Shown here in pieces: positions 17,401 through 25,918 of a stretch of DNA of 64,000 nucleotides; position 1 is the stretch's first letter, and every line of letters begins with the position of its first letter. The notes beneath the pieces are model-generated. The model was not told the DNA's origin. It ran no database searches and worked only from the letters and a program-made list of their open reading frames with translations. The DNA comes from Ruminococcus flavefaciens AE3010 (GTDB lineage: Bacteria; Bacillota; Clostridia; Oscillospirales; Ruminococcaceae): the NCBI RefSeq assembly GCF_000526795.1, contig NZ_JAGT01000001.1, forward strand, positions 2,206,001 through 2,270,000, given 5' to 3'. The translations under genes and the position numbers were made by a program.

Positions 17401-17639
17401 TAGTCGAGATATGAGCCTACAGGCGCAGTATTATACTGCTTGATTATCTTTATGATGACCGAGCCGTCTGCCTGTTCGTTTTCCTCAACGATCTTGTATT
17501 TTGTTTTTGTCCTTTCAAGTGATGCCTTGTACTTTTCAATCTCCTCTCTGACAAGTCTCACGGCATAATCCCGTGTAGTCTCCTCTTTCAGCAGAAAATG
17601 CAGCGTCTGACAGATACATGCTTCTTTGATCCTTTTCAT
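17400..17639 (-). CDS. small conserved-looking unknown protein (79 residues)
   Basis: The frame starts with ATG 10 bases after a GGAGG site. The protein is soluble, charged and mostly helical in the first half (KRIKEACICQTLHFLLKEE, then REEIEKYKASLERTKTKY). A beta-like C-terminal half follows (KIVEEN..DGSVIIKIIKQYN). Two Cys lie in CIC near residue 8. I recognise no named family. It has its own promoter and begins with a 5' hairpin leader that closely resembles the one in front of the CarD-family gene next door, so the two genes probably share a regulatory input. No other function can be assigned. Confidence 0.72.
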   Translation of the reverse strand: MKRIKEACICQTLHFLLKEETTRDYAVRLVREEIEKYKASLERTKTKYKIVEENEQADGSVIIKIIKQYNTAPVGSYLD

Positions 17640-17654
17640 TTTGAAATACCTCCG

Positions 17655-17709
17655 TTAAAAAAATAAACGAGCAGCAATAACCGGACTTACGCAGATATTG
17701 CTACTCGTT
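17655..17709 (-). promoter_or_regulatory. 5' hairpin leader A (candidate structured cis-regulatory RNA)
   Basis: The minus strand reads AACGAGTAGCAATA, then a loop containing TCTGCGTAAGTCC, then TTATTGCTGCTCGTT, followed by TTTATTTTTTT and GGAGG. The stem has about 12 pairs. The loop sequence CTGCGTAAGTCC is the same as in leader B (18270-18323). The stem core is GAG:CTC here and GTG:CAC there, which is a compensatory change. The hairpin plus T-run could act as an attenuator just before the ribosome site. Confidence 0.72.
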
Positions 17710-17717
17710 ATGTATTA

Positions 17718-17746
17718 ATTTTATCATGTTTTTTGGATTTTTTCAA
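17718..17746 (-). promoter_or_regulatory. promoter of the 79-residue gene
   Basis: TTGAAA (17741-17746) and TAAAAT (17718-17723) on the minus strand, 17-base spacer; places the transcript 5' end within a few bases of the hairpin leader. Confidence 0.7.
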
Positions 17747-17766
17747 ATTGTGTTTTTGCACAAAGT

Positions 17767-18255
17767 TTATGCTATATGCTCCTCTATATAATCGACGACT
17801 GCGCTCCTGTCTATGTCAAGAGCATAGGCAAATTCCTCAAAGAGCATATTCTCCGCAATGCTCAGATACTGCTCATCGGAAGAGCGAAGCTTTTTCTTAT
17901 CGGCTGAAAGCTCCTTGCGCTTGAGATACAGCGTTTTTATCAGCCTGATCATCTCTTTCTTGTCGCCGTACCTGATAATGCGGCTGTATTCCTCCTTGCG
18001 GCTGTTATCATTCTCTATCCATATCAGTCCCTCGGCGTTCATGTGGGCGATAAGGGCGTCCACCTCGGCTTTTGAGCATACACTTTTAAGTATATCTTCG
18101 TTGTCGGTAGGCACATAGAATGTATTTTTGTCCGAAATGATATGTTTAAGGACGTAATATTCCTTAGTTTCACCTGTAAAATCACGCTTTTCTATTGAGC
18201 TTATCTTACATATGCCATATGCTCCGTACATCACAGCATCGCCTATGTTATACAT
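17767..18255 (-). CDS. CarD-family transcriptional regulator
   Basis: The ATG at 18253-18255 is chosen over an in-frame GTG nine bases upstream because GAGGTGA lies at the right distance for the ATG, giving 162 residues. The N-terminal RNA-polymerase-interacting domain (CarD_CdnL_TRCF, about 1-60) reads IGDAVMYGAYGICKI and then YYVLKHI..DKNTFYVPTDN. The C-terminal part is helical and binds DNA near the -10 region in CarD/CdnL proteins. Family members stabilise open complexes at promoters, often of rRNA and stress genes. The length is as usual (150-170). It has its own promoter and hairpin leader B, the twin of the leader before the 79-residue gene downstream. Nothing suggests carotenoid synthesis. 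Confidence 0.9.
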   Translation of the reverse strand: MYNIGDAVMYGAYGICKISSIEKRDFTGETKEYYVLKHIISDKNTFYVPTDNEDILKSVCSKAEVDALIAHMNAEGLIWIENDNSRKEEYSRIIRYGDKKEMIRLIKTLYLKRKELSADKKKLRSSDEQYLSIAENMLFEEFAYALDIDRSAVVDYIEEHIA

Positions 18256-18269
18256 AAATATCACCTCAC

Positions 18270-18323
18270 AAAAAATAAAACGTGGAGCAAGTAACTGGAC
18301 TTACGCAGAAATTGCTACACGTT
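18270..18323 (-). promoter_or_regulatory. 5' hairpin leader B of the CarD-family gene
   Basis: The minus strand reads AACGTGTAGCAA, a loop with TTCTGCGTAAGTCCAGTTA, TTGCTCCACGTT, then TTTATTTTTT and the GAGGTGA ribosome site. It matches leader A in stem length, loop sequence and position but has swapped stem pairs. The promoter lies about ten bases upstream, so the hairpin is the 5' end of the mRNA. Confidence 0.72.
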
Positions 18324-18332
18324 CTTTATTTT

Positions 18333-18361
18333 ATTATAGCACCTTTTCAAGCAGAATGCAA
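18333..18361 (-). promoter_or_regulatory. promoter of the CarD-family gene
   Basis: TTGCAT (18356-18361) and a perfect TATAAT (18333-18338) on the minus strand with a 17-base spacer. Confidence 0.75.
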
Positions 18362-18417
18362 AGGCAGTTTTGCACAAATATCAGCCATTCGGCTGTACAT
18401 TTTCATAGTTCTGCCTG

Positions 18418-18453
18418 CAAAAAAACGGTACACTCTCGTGTACCGTTTTTTTA
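18418..18453. terminator. terminator after the DtxR-like gene
   Basis: ACGGTACAC-TCTC-GTGTACCGT perfect 9-bp stem (18425-18446) flanked by A7 and T7, so it can work on both strands; it ends the minus-strand series that starts at gltA. Confidence 0.9.
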
Positions 18454-18837
18454 TTTATCCTGCTTTTTTACAGTGCGCTTTACTATTTTTTTCAGTCTCG
18501 CGCAGGTATCCTGCGGGAAATCCGTTATGAACATCAGCGCCTGTTCGTGAGCCTGCTCCTTGGGAAGCTTCAGGAACCTGTGGAAAAATGTGTATATCTC
18601 ATCGAATGAGGAGAACAGCTCCTCCACAGCCTCTTCTCCCTCGGGAGTAAGCACTACGCTGTTGCAGAAATCCTCATACACAAGTCCCGAATTTGCCAGA
18701 CAGCGCAGCATTTTGCTTACGCTTGGACGTGAAACTCCCAGATGACGGGATATATTCACGCAGCGCACCTGCCCGCCTTTTTCGGATAGCTCTTTTATTG
18801 CTGCCAGATAACGTATCTGCCCTGCACAGTGTTGCAT
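18451..18837 (-). CDS. DtxR/MntR-like winged-helix regulator
   Basis: The 128-residue protein has an N-terminal helix-turn-helix (RYLAAIKELSEKGGQVRCVNISRHLGVSRPSVSKMLRCLANSGLV, described in parts at about 9-52) with the SRPSVSKML recognition helix of the DtxR/MntR family. A linker L-TPEGEE and a helical dimerisation part with FHRFLKLPKEQAHEQA follow. The candidate metal ligands H and E of the dimerisation domain are partly present. The usual MntR length is about 140, so the C-terminus is slightly short. The C-terminal tail is very basic. It is probably a metal-dependent repressor, but the metal is not predictable. It lies 19 bases after pgsA at the end of the collinear series and is closed by a terminator. 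Confidence 0.78.
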   Translation of the reverse strand: MQHCAGQIRYLAAIKELSEKGGQVRCVNISRHLGVSRPSVSKMLRCLANSGLVYEDFCNSVVLTPEGEEAVEELFSSFDEIYTFFHRFLKLPKEQAHEQALMFITDFPQDTCARLKKIVKRTVKKQDK

Positions 18838-18856
18838 TTTACGCTCCTTTCGCGTA

Positions 18857-19441
18857 TCACTTATCGGAATCTATGAGATGCCAGTAGCCTTTGAGGTATA
18901 CTCCGCCCGAGATCACGGTGAGTATAGTCGATATCCATACAAGCACCGGCACGAGGATATTGTCCACGGCGTTTCTGAACTCCGTGGGAAAGCCAAGACC
19001 GAGATCAAAGCAAAGACAAAGCCAGAACAGTATTGCTATGATAGCTACCATAGTAAAAGCTGTTTTAAGCTTGCCCCATATGCCCGCGGCTACGACAACG
19101 CCGCTGTTTGCGGCAAGAAGCCTCAGTCCCGATACCATGAATTCTCTTGCGGTTATTATAATGAGCGGGATCGCACTCATTTTGACATACGGAAGCTCCA
19201 CGAAAACGGTGAGAGCTGCTATTACAAGCACCTTATCTGCCAGAGGATCGAGAAATTTACCGAAGTTCGTTACAAGATTCTTTGCACGTGCTATCTTTCC
19301 GTCAAGGGCGTCGGTGATAGAGGCTGCTGCAAATATCACCAGCGCTATACCGTAGTGGAACGGCACGTCTATATACATAAACAGCAGAAAAAACGGAATA
19401 AGAATAACTCTCAGCAGAGTCAGCTTATTTGGCAGGTTCAT
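18857..19441 (-). CDS. pgsA: CDP-diacylglycerol--glycerol-3-phosphate 3-phosphatidyltransferase
   Basis: The 194-residue membrane enzyme starts MNLPNKLTLLRVILIPFF, the common PgsA N-terminus. It carries the CDP-alcohol phosphatidyltransferase signature DG..AR.....G...D...D as DGKIAR, GKFLDPLADK at about 46-66. There are about five hydrophobic segments. It makes phosphatidylglycerol phosphate, the precursor of phosphatidylglycerol and of the lipid donor for teichoic acids. It overlaps rimO by four bases (ATGA). The rimO-pgsA-recA neighbourhood is a known Firmicute arrangement, here in the order recA-recX-rimO-pgsA. Confidence 0.96.
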   Translation of the reverse strand: MNLPNKLTLLRVILIPFFLLFMYIDVPFHYGIALVIFAAASITDALDGKIARAKNLVTNFGKFLDPLADKVLVIAALTVFVELPYVKMSAIPLIIITAREFMVSGLRLLAANSGVVVAAGIWGKLKTAFTMVAIIAILFWLCLCFDLGLGFPTEFRNAVDNILVPVLVWISTILTVISGGVYLKGYWHLIDSDK

Positions 19442-20769
19442 TGGCTTATCACCTCTCCTATCAGGTCGTAATCAAGTGTATCGGTAATCCTTATTGTGAC
19501 GTAATCGCCGATCTCAAGGGGCTTATCCGACGTAAAGAATACCTTTCCGTCGATGTCGGGAGCGTCAAGAGGCGTTCTGCCGAACCAGCACTCTCCGAAC
19601 TTGTCGAAGCCCTCAACTACTGCGGTGAGCTCCGCACCCATGAGTTTTTCATTGTTTTCGCAGCTTATGAGCATTTGCTGCTCCATGATTATATCCGCAC
19701 GGTGAGCGGCAGTTTCCTCGTCTATCTGGTCGGGGAAGCTGTAAGCCTTTGTGCCCTCCTCACGGGAATAGGCAAAGCAGCCCAGTCTGTCAAAGCGGAC
19801 TCTCTTGACGAATTCAGCCAGCTCCTCGAACTGCTCCTCGGTCTCTCCGGGGAAGCCTGTAATGAGGGTGGTACGAAGTATGATATTCGGCACCTTTTCG
19901 CGGATATGCTCAAAGAGCGCTTCAAGCTTTTCAGTGTCGCCCCAGCGGTTCATGCGGCTGAGGATATCGCCATTGCAGTGCTGTATAGGTATCTCCAGAT
20001 ACTTCACTATCTTGTCCTCACGGGCGATAACGTCAAGAAGCTCGTCGGTTATACGCTCGGGGTAGCAGTAGAGAGTGCGTATCCAGCGGAGACCGTCTAT
20101 TTTGCACAGCTCTGTGAGGAGCTCCGCAAGCTTCGGCTCGCCGTAGAGGTCTTTTCCGTAGAGAGCTGTATCCTGTGCGATTACAACAAGCTCCGTAACG
20201 CCGTTGTCTGCAAGGAACTTGGCTTCCTCTATCAGCTTTTCCATGGGAACGCTGCGGAATTTTCCTCTTATAAGGGGTATAGCGCAGTAGGTACAGCAGT
20301 TTGAGCAGCCCTCTGCAACTTTAAGGTATGTGAAAAAGGGCAGAGTGGATAATATCCTCTCGCCGCACAGCTCCGCGTCAAGCTTGGGAGCAAAGCGCAC
20401 TATACGCTCGTCTGCGAGAACATGGTCGAGGATATCCACTATATCCTTGGTATCGCCTATGCCGATAACAGCGTCAGCCTCTGGAAACTGCTCCGCAGCC
20501 TCCTCCTTGTATCTCTCAACGAGACAGCCTGTGATGATTATTTTCTTTAAAGTGCCCTCCTCCTTGAGCTTTCCAAGCTCGAGGATAGTGTCGATAGCCT
20601 CCTCCTTTGCAGCCTTTATGAAGCCGCAGGTGTTGACTACTGCCACATCGGCAAGTCCGGGCTCTGTGACCAGCTTGTAGCCGTGCTTTTTCAGCTTATA
20701 GAGCATGCGCTCAGAGTCCACAAGGTTTTTTGAGCAGCCAAGTGAAACCATGCCCACCTTGATAGCCAT
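19438..20769 (-). CDS. rimO: ribosomal protein S12 methylthiotransferase RimO
   Basis: The ATG at 20767-20769 is chosen because GGAGG lies eight bases before it, within the end of recX, giving 443 residues. The upstream extension is not needed for the family. The N-terminal MTTase domain has IKVGMVSLGCSKNLVDSE with the first 4Fe-4S Cys. The radical-SAM motif CxxxCxxC is CSNCCTYC, followed by AIPLIRGKFRS. The C-terminal TRAM domain is present (from about 375). It converts Asp88 of ribosomal protein S12 to its beta-methylthio derivative using SAM and Fe-S clusters. The order recX-rimO-pgsA is coupled by close starts and stops. Confidence 0.96.
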   Translation of the reverse strand: MAIKVGMVSLGCSKNLVDSERMLYKLKKHGYKLVTEPGLADVAVVNTCGFIKAAKEEAIDTILELGKLKEEGTLKKIIITGCLVERYKEEAAEQFPEADAVIGIGDTKDIVDILDHVLADERIVRFAPKLDAELCGERILSTLPFFTYLKVAEGCSNCCTYCAIPLIRGKFRSVPMEKLIEEAKFLADNGVTELVVIAQDTALYGKDLYGEPKLAELLTELCKIDGLRWIRTLYCYPERITDELLDVIAREDKIVKYLEIPIQHCNGDILSRMNRWGDTEKLEALFEHIREKVPNIILRTTLITGFPGETEEQFEELAEFVKRVRFDRLGCFAYSREEGTKAYSFPDQIDEETAAHRADIIMEQQMLISCENNEKLMGAELTAVVEGFDKFGECWFGRTPLDAPDIDGKVFFTSDKPLEIGDYVTIRITDTLDYDLIGEVISQ

Positions 20770-20770
20770 T

Positions 20771-21412
20771 TCAGTTTTCCTCCTCAAGGCCGCCTGCGCT
20801 CTCGAAGTACTCTTTGACTGCGCGGTTTATCTCCGAAAAATCGTAGCCGTACCGCACAAGAGCGTTCTTGACCTTTTCTATTGATTTTCTGTCCTCAATA
20901 TCAGTTAAATATCGGGAATGTTTAGTATTCAGGAGCTCCATGAGGTTCTCGCCGAAGGCTTCCTCATAGGGAGCGAGAGCGTCCTCGGCGATGAACTGAT
21001 CGACACCTTTCAGCATTATCTCACGCTTGCAGCGCCGATAGCCGAAATGCTTTATCTCCACAAGCTTCCGCGCCATACGCTCGGCATAGCGCCTGTCGTC
21101 GATGAAGCCGTGCTCGGTGAGCCTTTTCATCACAGCTGTACAGAGAGCTTCGCTTTTATAGTTCTCCAACAGCTTTTTGAACATTTCCGAATAGGTGTAA
21201 TCTCTGTAGTCCAGCAGGTAAAGCGCCCGCTGATAGGCTCTTCGGAAGTTTGAAGCGTAGACTATCTTTCTCAGGGTATCGCGGTCAGTTTCCATGCCCG
21301 CGCGGATACCGAAATCGGTGATTATATCCGCGTGGAGATAGAGCTTCCGCCCGTCGTCCAGCTCCGCCTCATAGGTCGAGCCCTTATATTTATTGACTGA
21401 GGTGAATCTCAT
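20771..21412 (-). CDS. recX: RecA regulator RecX
   Basis: The 213-residue protein is helical, with tandem three-helix repeats typical of RecX (ALYLLDYRDYTYSEMFKKL, then GFIDDRRYAERMARKLVEIKHFGYRRCKREIMLKGV). It starts at the base of the recA stop, and its own end lies one base before the rimO ATG. RecX binds along the RecA filament and limits recombinase activity. The N-terminal 55 residues, with strands like KGSTYEAELDDGRKLYL, are an extension seen in Firmicute RecX proteins. Co-transcription with recA is strongly implied. Confidence 0.92.
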   Translation of the reverse strand: MRFTSVNKYKGSTYEAELDDGRKLYLHADIITDFGIRAGMETDRDTLRKIVYASNFRRAYQRALYLLDYRDYTYSEMFKKLLENYKSEALCTAVMKRLTEHGFIDDRRYAERMARKLVEIKHFGYRRCKREIMLKGVDQFIAEDALAPYEEAFGENLMELLNTKHSRYLTDIEDRKSIEKVKNALVRYGYDFSEINRAVKEYFESAGGLEEEN

Positions 21413-22596
21413 TATTCCTCAGCAGGAGTGAACTCCTCAAAGTTCTCGTCGAAGCTTGCCAGAACATCTTCATCGGAAGCCCCCTCTCCGCCATCAGCGG
21501 CAGGCTTCTCATCTGCCGCAGCAGCTGCGGCAGGCTTGCTCTTCTTTGCGGGAGCAGCGTTCAGCTCGTCCTTGCGGGCAAGTATCTGCTCCTCTATCTC
21601 CTTCATGAGCTTTTCGTCGTTCTGGAGAAGCTCCTTGACGTTGTCGCGTCCCTGTCCAAGCTTCTGATCCTTGTAGCTGAACCATGAGCCGCCCTTCTTG
21701 ATGATGTCAAGGTCTACTGCAAGGTCGAGGACCTCACCTGTACGGGAGATACCGCTGCCGTACATAAGGTCAAATTCGCACTCCTTGAACGGGGGAGCTA
21801 CCTTGTTCTTGACTATCTTGCAGCGTGTGCAGGCGCCGATAACGTCAGTGCCCGATTTCAGCACCTCGCCCTTTCTTACCTCGATACGCACTGAGGAGTA
21901 GAACTTCAGAGCACGTCCGCCGGGGGTAGTCTCGGGATTGCCGTACATAACGCCTATCTTCTCACGTATCTGGTTGATGAAGATAGCCACGCAGTTGGAT
22001 TTTGATATAGCAGCGGTCAGCTTTCTCATAGCCTGAGACATAAGTCTTGCCAGCTGACCAACGTGAAGATCGCCCATTTCGCCGTCGATCTCGGCTCTTG
22101 TGGTCATAGCTGCGATAGAGTCCAGAACGATAACATCGATAGCGCCTGAGCGGATAAGAGCCTCTGCAATTTCCAGAGCCTGCTCGCCGCTGTCGGGCTG
22201 TGATACCAGAAGGTCGTTGATGTTTACGCCCAGAGCCTCTGCATAAACAGGGTCAAGAGCGTGCTCAACGTCGATGAAAGCAGCCTCACCGCCTGCCTTC
22301 TGAGCCTGTGCAACGATGGACAGGGCAACTGTAGTCTTACCCGAGCTCTCGGGACCGTATATCTCAACGATACGTCCTCTTGGAACGCCGCCTATACCCA
22401 GCGCCATATCCAGTGTCATGGAGCCTGTGGGGATAGCCGCAACGTTCAGTGTCTTGGTCTGTCCGAGACGCATTACAGCGCCTGCGCCGTATTTCTTCTC
22501 TATCTGCTTGAGAGCGCCGTCAAGTGCGGTCTTCTTGTCCTCCTTGGTGGTAACTCTCACAACTGTAGGCTTTTTAGCAAGTTCCTTCTTTGCCAT
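21412..22596 (-). CDS. recA: recombinase RecA
   Basis: The 394-residue protein has Walker [10 protein letters not shown] (81-89), the Walker [12 protein letters not shown]1 [12 protein letters not shown] and L2 [19 protein letters not shown] regions, and a C-terminal domain. It forms the ATP-dependent filament for homologous recombination and SOS induction. The last 60 residues are long and low-complexity ([14 protein letters not shown]..), followed by an acidic tail, so the protein is about 40 residues longer than the usual 350. It starts on the last base of prmC, so there is no room for its own promoter. I see no GAAC-N4-GTTC SOS box in the 100 bases upstream. Confidence 0.98.
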   Translation of the reverse strand: MAKKELAKKPTVVRVTTKEDKKTALDGALKQIEKKYGAGAVMRLGQTKTLNVAAIPTGSMTLDMALGIGGVPRGRIVEIYGPESSGKTTVALSIVAQAQKAGGEAAFIDVEHALDPVYAEALGVNINDLLVSQPDSGEQALEIAEALIRSGAIDVIVLDSIAAMTTRAEIDGEMGDLHVGQLARLMSQAMRKLTAAISKSNCVAIFINQIREKIGVMYGNPETTPGGRALKFYSSVRIEVRKGEVLKSGTDVIGACTRCKIVKNKVAPPFKECEFDLMYGSGISRTGEVLDLAVDLDIIKKGGSWFSYKDQKLGQGRDNVKELLQNDEKLMKEIEEQILARKDELNAAPAKKSKPAAAAAADEKPAADGGEGASDEDVLASFDENFEEFTPAEE

Positions 22597-23456
22597 TAGA
22601 CTTCCTCCGTTCTCTGTGCCGAGACTGCGCGGTAGATACCGCCAAGGTCACGGCTGAGTGTTATATTGGTAAATTTATTCTGCTGTAATATATTTTTGAC
22701 ATATTCATGCTGACCGTCGCCGTATTCATAGCACAGCCAGCCGTTTTTTCTTATGTGACGCTTCCAGATATGAGTAATAGCTTTGTAAGCGTCAAGTCCG
22801 TCATTTCCGCCGAAAAGAGCCAGTGTGGGCTCATGCCTTACTTCCTGCTGGAGCTCGGACATTTCCTGCCCTGTAAGATAAGGCGGATTGCTGACTATTA
22901 TATCGAAGCCGCCCTCGGGTATATCTTCATCGCTGTCCAGCATGACGTCGCGGCTGATGATATGTATATCAGCGCCGTTGTATTCAGCGTTTTTCTTCAG
23001 ATATACCATAGCCTGCTCCGAAAGCTCATAGGCGTAGACCTCTGCTGCGGGCAGCTCCTTTTTGAGAGCTGTGGCTATACAGCCCGAGCCCGAACAAAGG
23101 TCGGCTATCCTCGGAGCCGTCAGCTTTTCACGCCTGCATATCTCAATGACGTTTTCCACAAGAAGCTCCGTATCCGGACGGGGTATAAGCACTCCCTCGC
23201 CCACGAAGAACTGATACCCGAAGAATTCCCACTGTCCCAGAAGGTACTGCAACGGGTATCTCTCCGAGCGTCTGCGGGTAAGCTCCATTATCCTTTCGGC
23301 TTTATCCTCGGGAACATCCTCCAGAGGGAGAAAGAGGGGATTTTTCTCGCCCAGCATATCCTGAAATATGCACATGACATCGAAATCGGCAGTATCTATC
23401 CCTGCCTTTTTCAGCTTTTCCCTGCAAAGTGCATACAGCTCTCTGCGGCTTACCAC
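22596..23456 (-). CDS. prmC: peptide chain release factor N5-glutamine methyltransferase
   Basis: The 286-residue protein has an N-terminal helical bundle (1-75) and a class I methyltransferase domain with [14 protein letters not shown] motif I (about 114-127) and the catalytic NPPY motif in [10 protein letters not shown] (about 188-197). The substrate pocket segment [12 protein letters not shown] is present. It methylates the GGQ glutamine of release factors RF1 and RF2. It overlaps the DUF1385 gene by seven bases and the recA start by one base. yqhQ-prmC adjacency is common in clostridia, though prfA itself is not next to it here. Confidence 0.95.
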   Translation of the reverse strand: MVSRRELYALCREKLKKAGIDTADFDVMCIFQDMLGEKNPLFLPLEDVPEDKAERIMELTRRRSERYPLQYLLGQWEFFGYQFFVGEGVLIPRPDTELLVENVIEICRREKLTAPRIADLCSGSGCIATALKKELPAAEVYAYELSEQAMVYLKKNAEYNGADIHIISRDVMLDSDEDIPEGGFDIIVSNPPYLTGQEMSELQQEVRHEPTLALFGGNDGLDAYKAITHIWKRHIRKNGWLCYEYGDGQHEYVKNILQQNKFTNITLSRDLGGIYRAVSAQRTEEV

Positions 23457-24484
23457 TTGTCCTCCTCCTTATCCTTGGGGATACATGGAGTAAGGGCAGC
23501 TATTGCTATCTCTATCATGCTGTCATCGGGCTCGCGGGTGGTTATGCGCTGCATAGCCAGTCCGGGAGCTGAAAGCATGCGTGTGAATGCGTTGTCGTTA
23601 TTGCCTGCAAGGCGTATGAACTCGTAGGATACTCCCACCACCAGCGGCAGCAGCACCAGTGAAGCAACTATACGCTGCCATGTAACTGTGAACGGTACGA
23701 AGCACATTACGAAAATGCTGACGATGAGCACTATGAATATAAAGCTTGTGCCGCAGCGCTTGTGGAAGCGTGTCTGCTTGCGGACGTTCTCCACTGTGAG
23801 GGGGAGCTCCGCCTCATGGCAGGCAATGGTCTTGTGCTCTGCGCCGTGATACATGAACTGGCGCTTTATGTCCTTCATAAGGCTGATAATATACATATAC
23901 AGCACGAAGATGACTATTTTAAGTATGCCCTCAAGGAGAGAGCGGATAAAGCGGTGTTCCTTGATGCTTGGGATAAGTCCGATTATCCACTTGGGCAGGA
24001 ACACGAACAGTCCGAAAGCCATGACGATACCGATGAGGATACCGATATACATAACGATGTCGTATACCGAGTCCTCTTTTTTCTCGGAGCTATTCTTTAC
24101 AGCTGTGCTCTCAGCGGCAGGAACAGCTTCAGAAGTACTCTCCGCCTTTGACTCGGCAGCTTCTGCAGCCTTGTCCTTTTTCTTCTTGTCCTTTTCGTCC
24201 TCATCGTCCTCGGGCATCTGCTTCTCGGCAGACTTCATCATATACTTGTAGCCCTTGACAAGGGACGTAACAAAGCCCGTACAGCCTCTCACAAGGGGAG
24301 TTTTCTTGTACCACGGTGCATTCTTGCCGTTGTTCTCCTCCCATGTCTCAAGGTCTATGGTGCCGTCGGGAAGTCTGCAAGCCATTGCGCCCGTATTGGG
24401 TCCCAGCATCATTATGCCCTCGATAAGAGCCTGTCCGCCTATTTTTGATTTGAATTTTTCCTGTGTTGTGTTGTTCTTTCCCAT
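23450..24484 (-). CDS. DUF1385/YqhQ-family membrane protein
   Basis: The 344-residue protein begins with the family pattern IGGQALIEGIMMLGP (about 15-29) and has MYHGAEHKTIACHEAELPLTVENVRK.. with an invariant HGAEHK. It has four or five hydrophobic segments (about 143-165, 190-215, 250-290). A 50-residue Glu/Lys/Ala/Ser-rich insert (about 92-140), with KKKKDKAAEAAESKAE, has no counterpart in short homologues. DUF1385 proteins commonly precede prmC/prfA in Firmicutes. The biochemical function is unsettled; a metal-dependent membrane role has been suggested for the conserved His residues. It overlaps prmC. Confidence 0.88.
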   Translation of the reverse strand: MGKNNTTQEKFKSKIGGQALIEGIMMLGPNTGAMACRLPDGTIDLETWEENNGKNAPWYKKTPLVRGCTGFVTSLVKGYKYMMKSAEKQMPEDDEDEKDKKKKDKAAEAAESKAESTSEAVPAAESTAVKNSSEKKEDSVYDIVMYIGILIGIVMAFGLFVFLPKWIIGLIPSIKEHRFIRSLLEGILKIVIFVLYMYIISLMKDIKRQFMYHGAEHKTIACHEAELPLTVENVRKQTRFHKRCGTSFIFIVLIVSIFVMCFVPFTVTWQRIVASLVLLPLVVGVSYEFIRLAGNNDNAFTRMLSAPGLAMQRITTREPDDSMIEIAIAALTPCIPKDKEEDKW

Positions 24485-24514
24485 GCTTTCACCTTATAGT
24501 GTAATTATACGCCG

Positions 24515-25918
24515 TCACGGCTTGACCGCAGGCAGAGTAATGGTAACAGTGGTACCCAGTCCCTCGCCCTCGCTGTCGATATCGACCGAGCCGCCGTGCA
24601 TACTGATTATCTCGTCTGCAACGGCAAGTCCGATGCCCGAACCGCGGCGTGTGTGGTTTGCCTTATAGAATTTTGTCTTTACCTTTGATAGATCCGACTG
24701 CTTTATGCCGCAGCCCGTATCCTTTACGGAAACTATGATGTTCCCGTTGTTCTCATAAGCTTTTATGGTGACGGTATCCCCTGCCGAGGAATACTTCACC
24801 GCATTGTCTATGACATTGATGAATACCTGTCTTATACGGTTCTTATCGCCGTACACAAAGGGGAGCATATCAGGCTCGTCGTAGATTATCTCCTTATTCT
24901 CGCGCCTTGCCTTGTCGCTGTATATGAGTACAGCGTCTCCCAGCTCCGCAAGGATATCCATATTGGCATTTTGCAGAGTGAAGTGTCCGTTCTGCATACG
25001 GGAGAAGTCAAGGAGCTCCTCTACCATCTGCGAAAGGCGCTCGGTCTCGTTGACGATGACGCCGACGCCCTTTTTCATGGTGTCGGGACTTCCGCCTCCG
25101 TCTATCATCAGTGTCTCCGCCCAGCCCTTGATAGCGGTGAGAGGAGTTCTCAGCTCATGTGAGACTGAGGATATGAATTCATTCTTCATAGCCTCGGTGG
25201 CGGAGAGCTCGTCAGCCATATTGTTGATGGCAGTACAGAGGTCGCCTATCTCATCATCGCTGTCGTTGTCTATACGTGTGGTGAAATCGCCCATTGCGAA
25301 TTTTCGGGCGATATTGCTTATCTGTCTGATAGGTCTTACGATAGAGCCTGCAAAGTACAGACCTGTTATCACGATAACAAGGATTATTGCCACACATACT
25401 ATTGTAATAGCGGCTGAATAGCTCTTTATGGTGTTGTCTATCTCCGTCAGTGACGTTACCATGCGGACTGCGCTGTATTCGTTGCTCATGGAATTTATGG
25501 GCACGGACACCGCCAGTACCTTTTCGCCTCCGCTGAGCTTGTACACGTCATAGCCCTCGTTCTTTTCAAGAGCTTCCTCATAGTCGGGCATAACATCGTC
25601 TGCGTCGGGAGAGAATCCCGATGAGGTCAGGACTACCCTGCCCTTTGAGTTTATCGCCATAAGCTCTATTTTGTCTTTCTCATCGAAGGTCTCCAGCGTT
25701 TTTCTCATTTCCGCAGAGAAATTCGCGGAGCTTTCCTGAGAATGCATGCTCAGAACGCTTGTTACGGCGTTTATCTTTGACACAAGATACTGTCTTGCGG
25801 AACTGTAGAAATAGTTCTGTATTCCGTAGATTATCGCCATATCGATTACAAGCAGCGCGAGAACGACAACGCCTAAGTTGTTGAATATCCAGCGCTTTGT
25901 GATACTCTTTTTAGCCAT
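24515..25918 (-). CDS. sensor histidine kinase (PhoR/WalK-like)
   Basis: The 467-residue protein has a transmembrane segment at about 13-33, an extracytoplasmic sensor domain of about 130 residues (with MSNEYSAVRMV close to the second membrane segment), a second transmembrane segment at about 173-195 and a HAMP domain (RPIRQISNIARKFAMGDF). The dimerisation helix has the phosphoacceptor SVSHELRTPL (His near residue 260), and the ATPase domain carries NVIDNAVKYS, DTGCGI and GSGIGLAVADEI. It phosphorylates the response regulator encoded immediately upstream (one-base overlap). The sensed signal is unknown. The gene order regulator-kinase and the neighbouring lipoprotein suggest a cell-envelope signal. 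Confidence 0.93.
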   Translation of the reverse strand: MAKKSITKRWIFNNLGVVVLALLVIDMAIIYGIQNYFYSSARQYLVSKINAVTSVLSMHSQESSANFSAEMRKTLETFDEKDKIELMAINSKGRVVLTSSGFSPDADDVMPDYEEALEKNEGYDVYKLSGGEKVLAVSVPINSMSNEYSAVRMVTSLTEIDNTIKSYSAAITIVCVAIILVIVITGLYFAGSIVRPIRQISNIARKFAMGDFTTRIDNDSDDEIGDLCTAINNMADELSATEAMKNEFISSVSHELRTPLTAIKGWAETLMIDGGGSPDTMKKGVGVIVNETERLSQMVEELLDFSRMQNGHFTLQNANMDILAELGDAVLIYSDKARRENKEIIYDEPDMLPFVYGDKNRIRQVFINVIDNAVKYSSAGDTVTIKAYENNGNIIVSVKDTGCGIKQSDLSKVKTKFYKANHTRRGSGIGLAVADEIISMHGGSVDIDSEGEGLGTTVTITLPAVKP

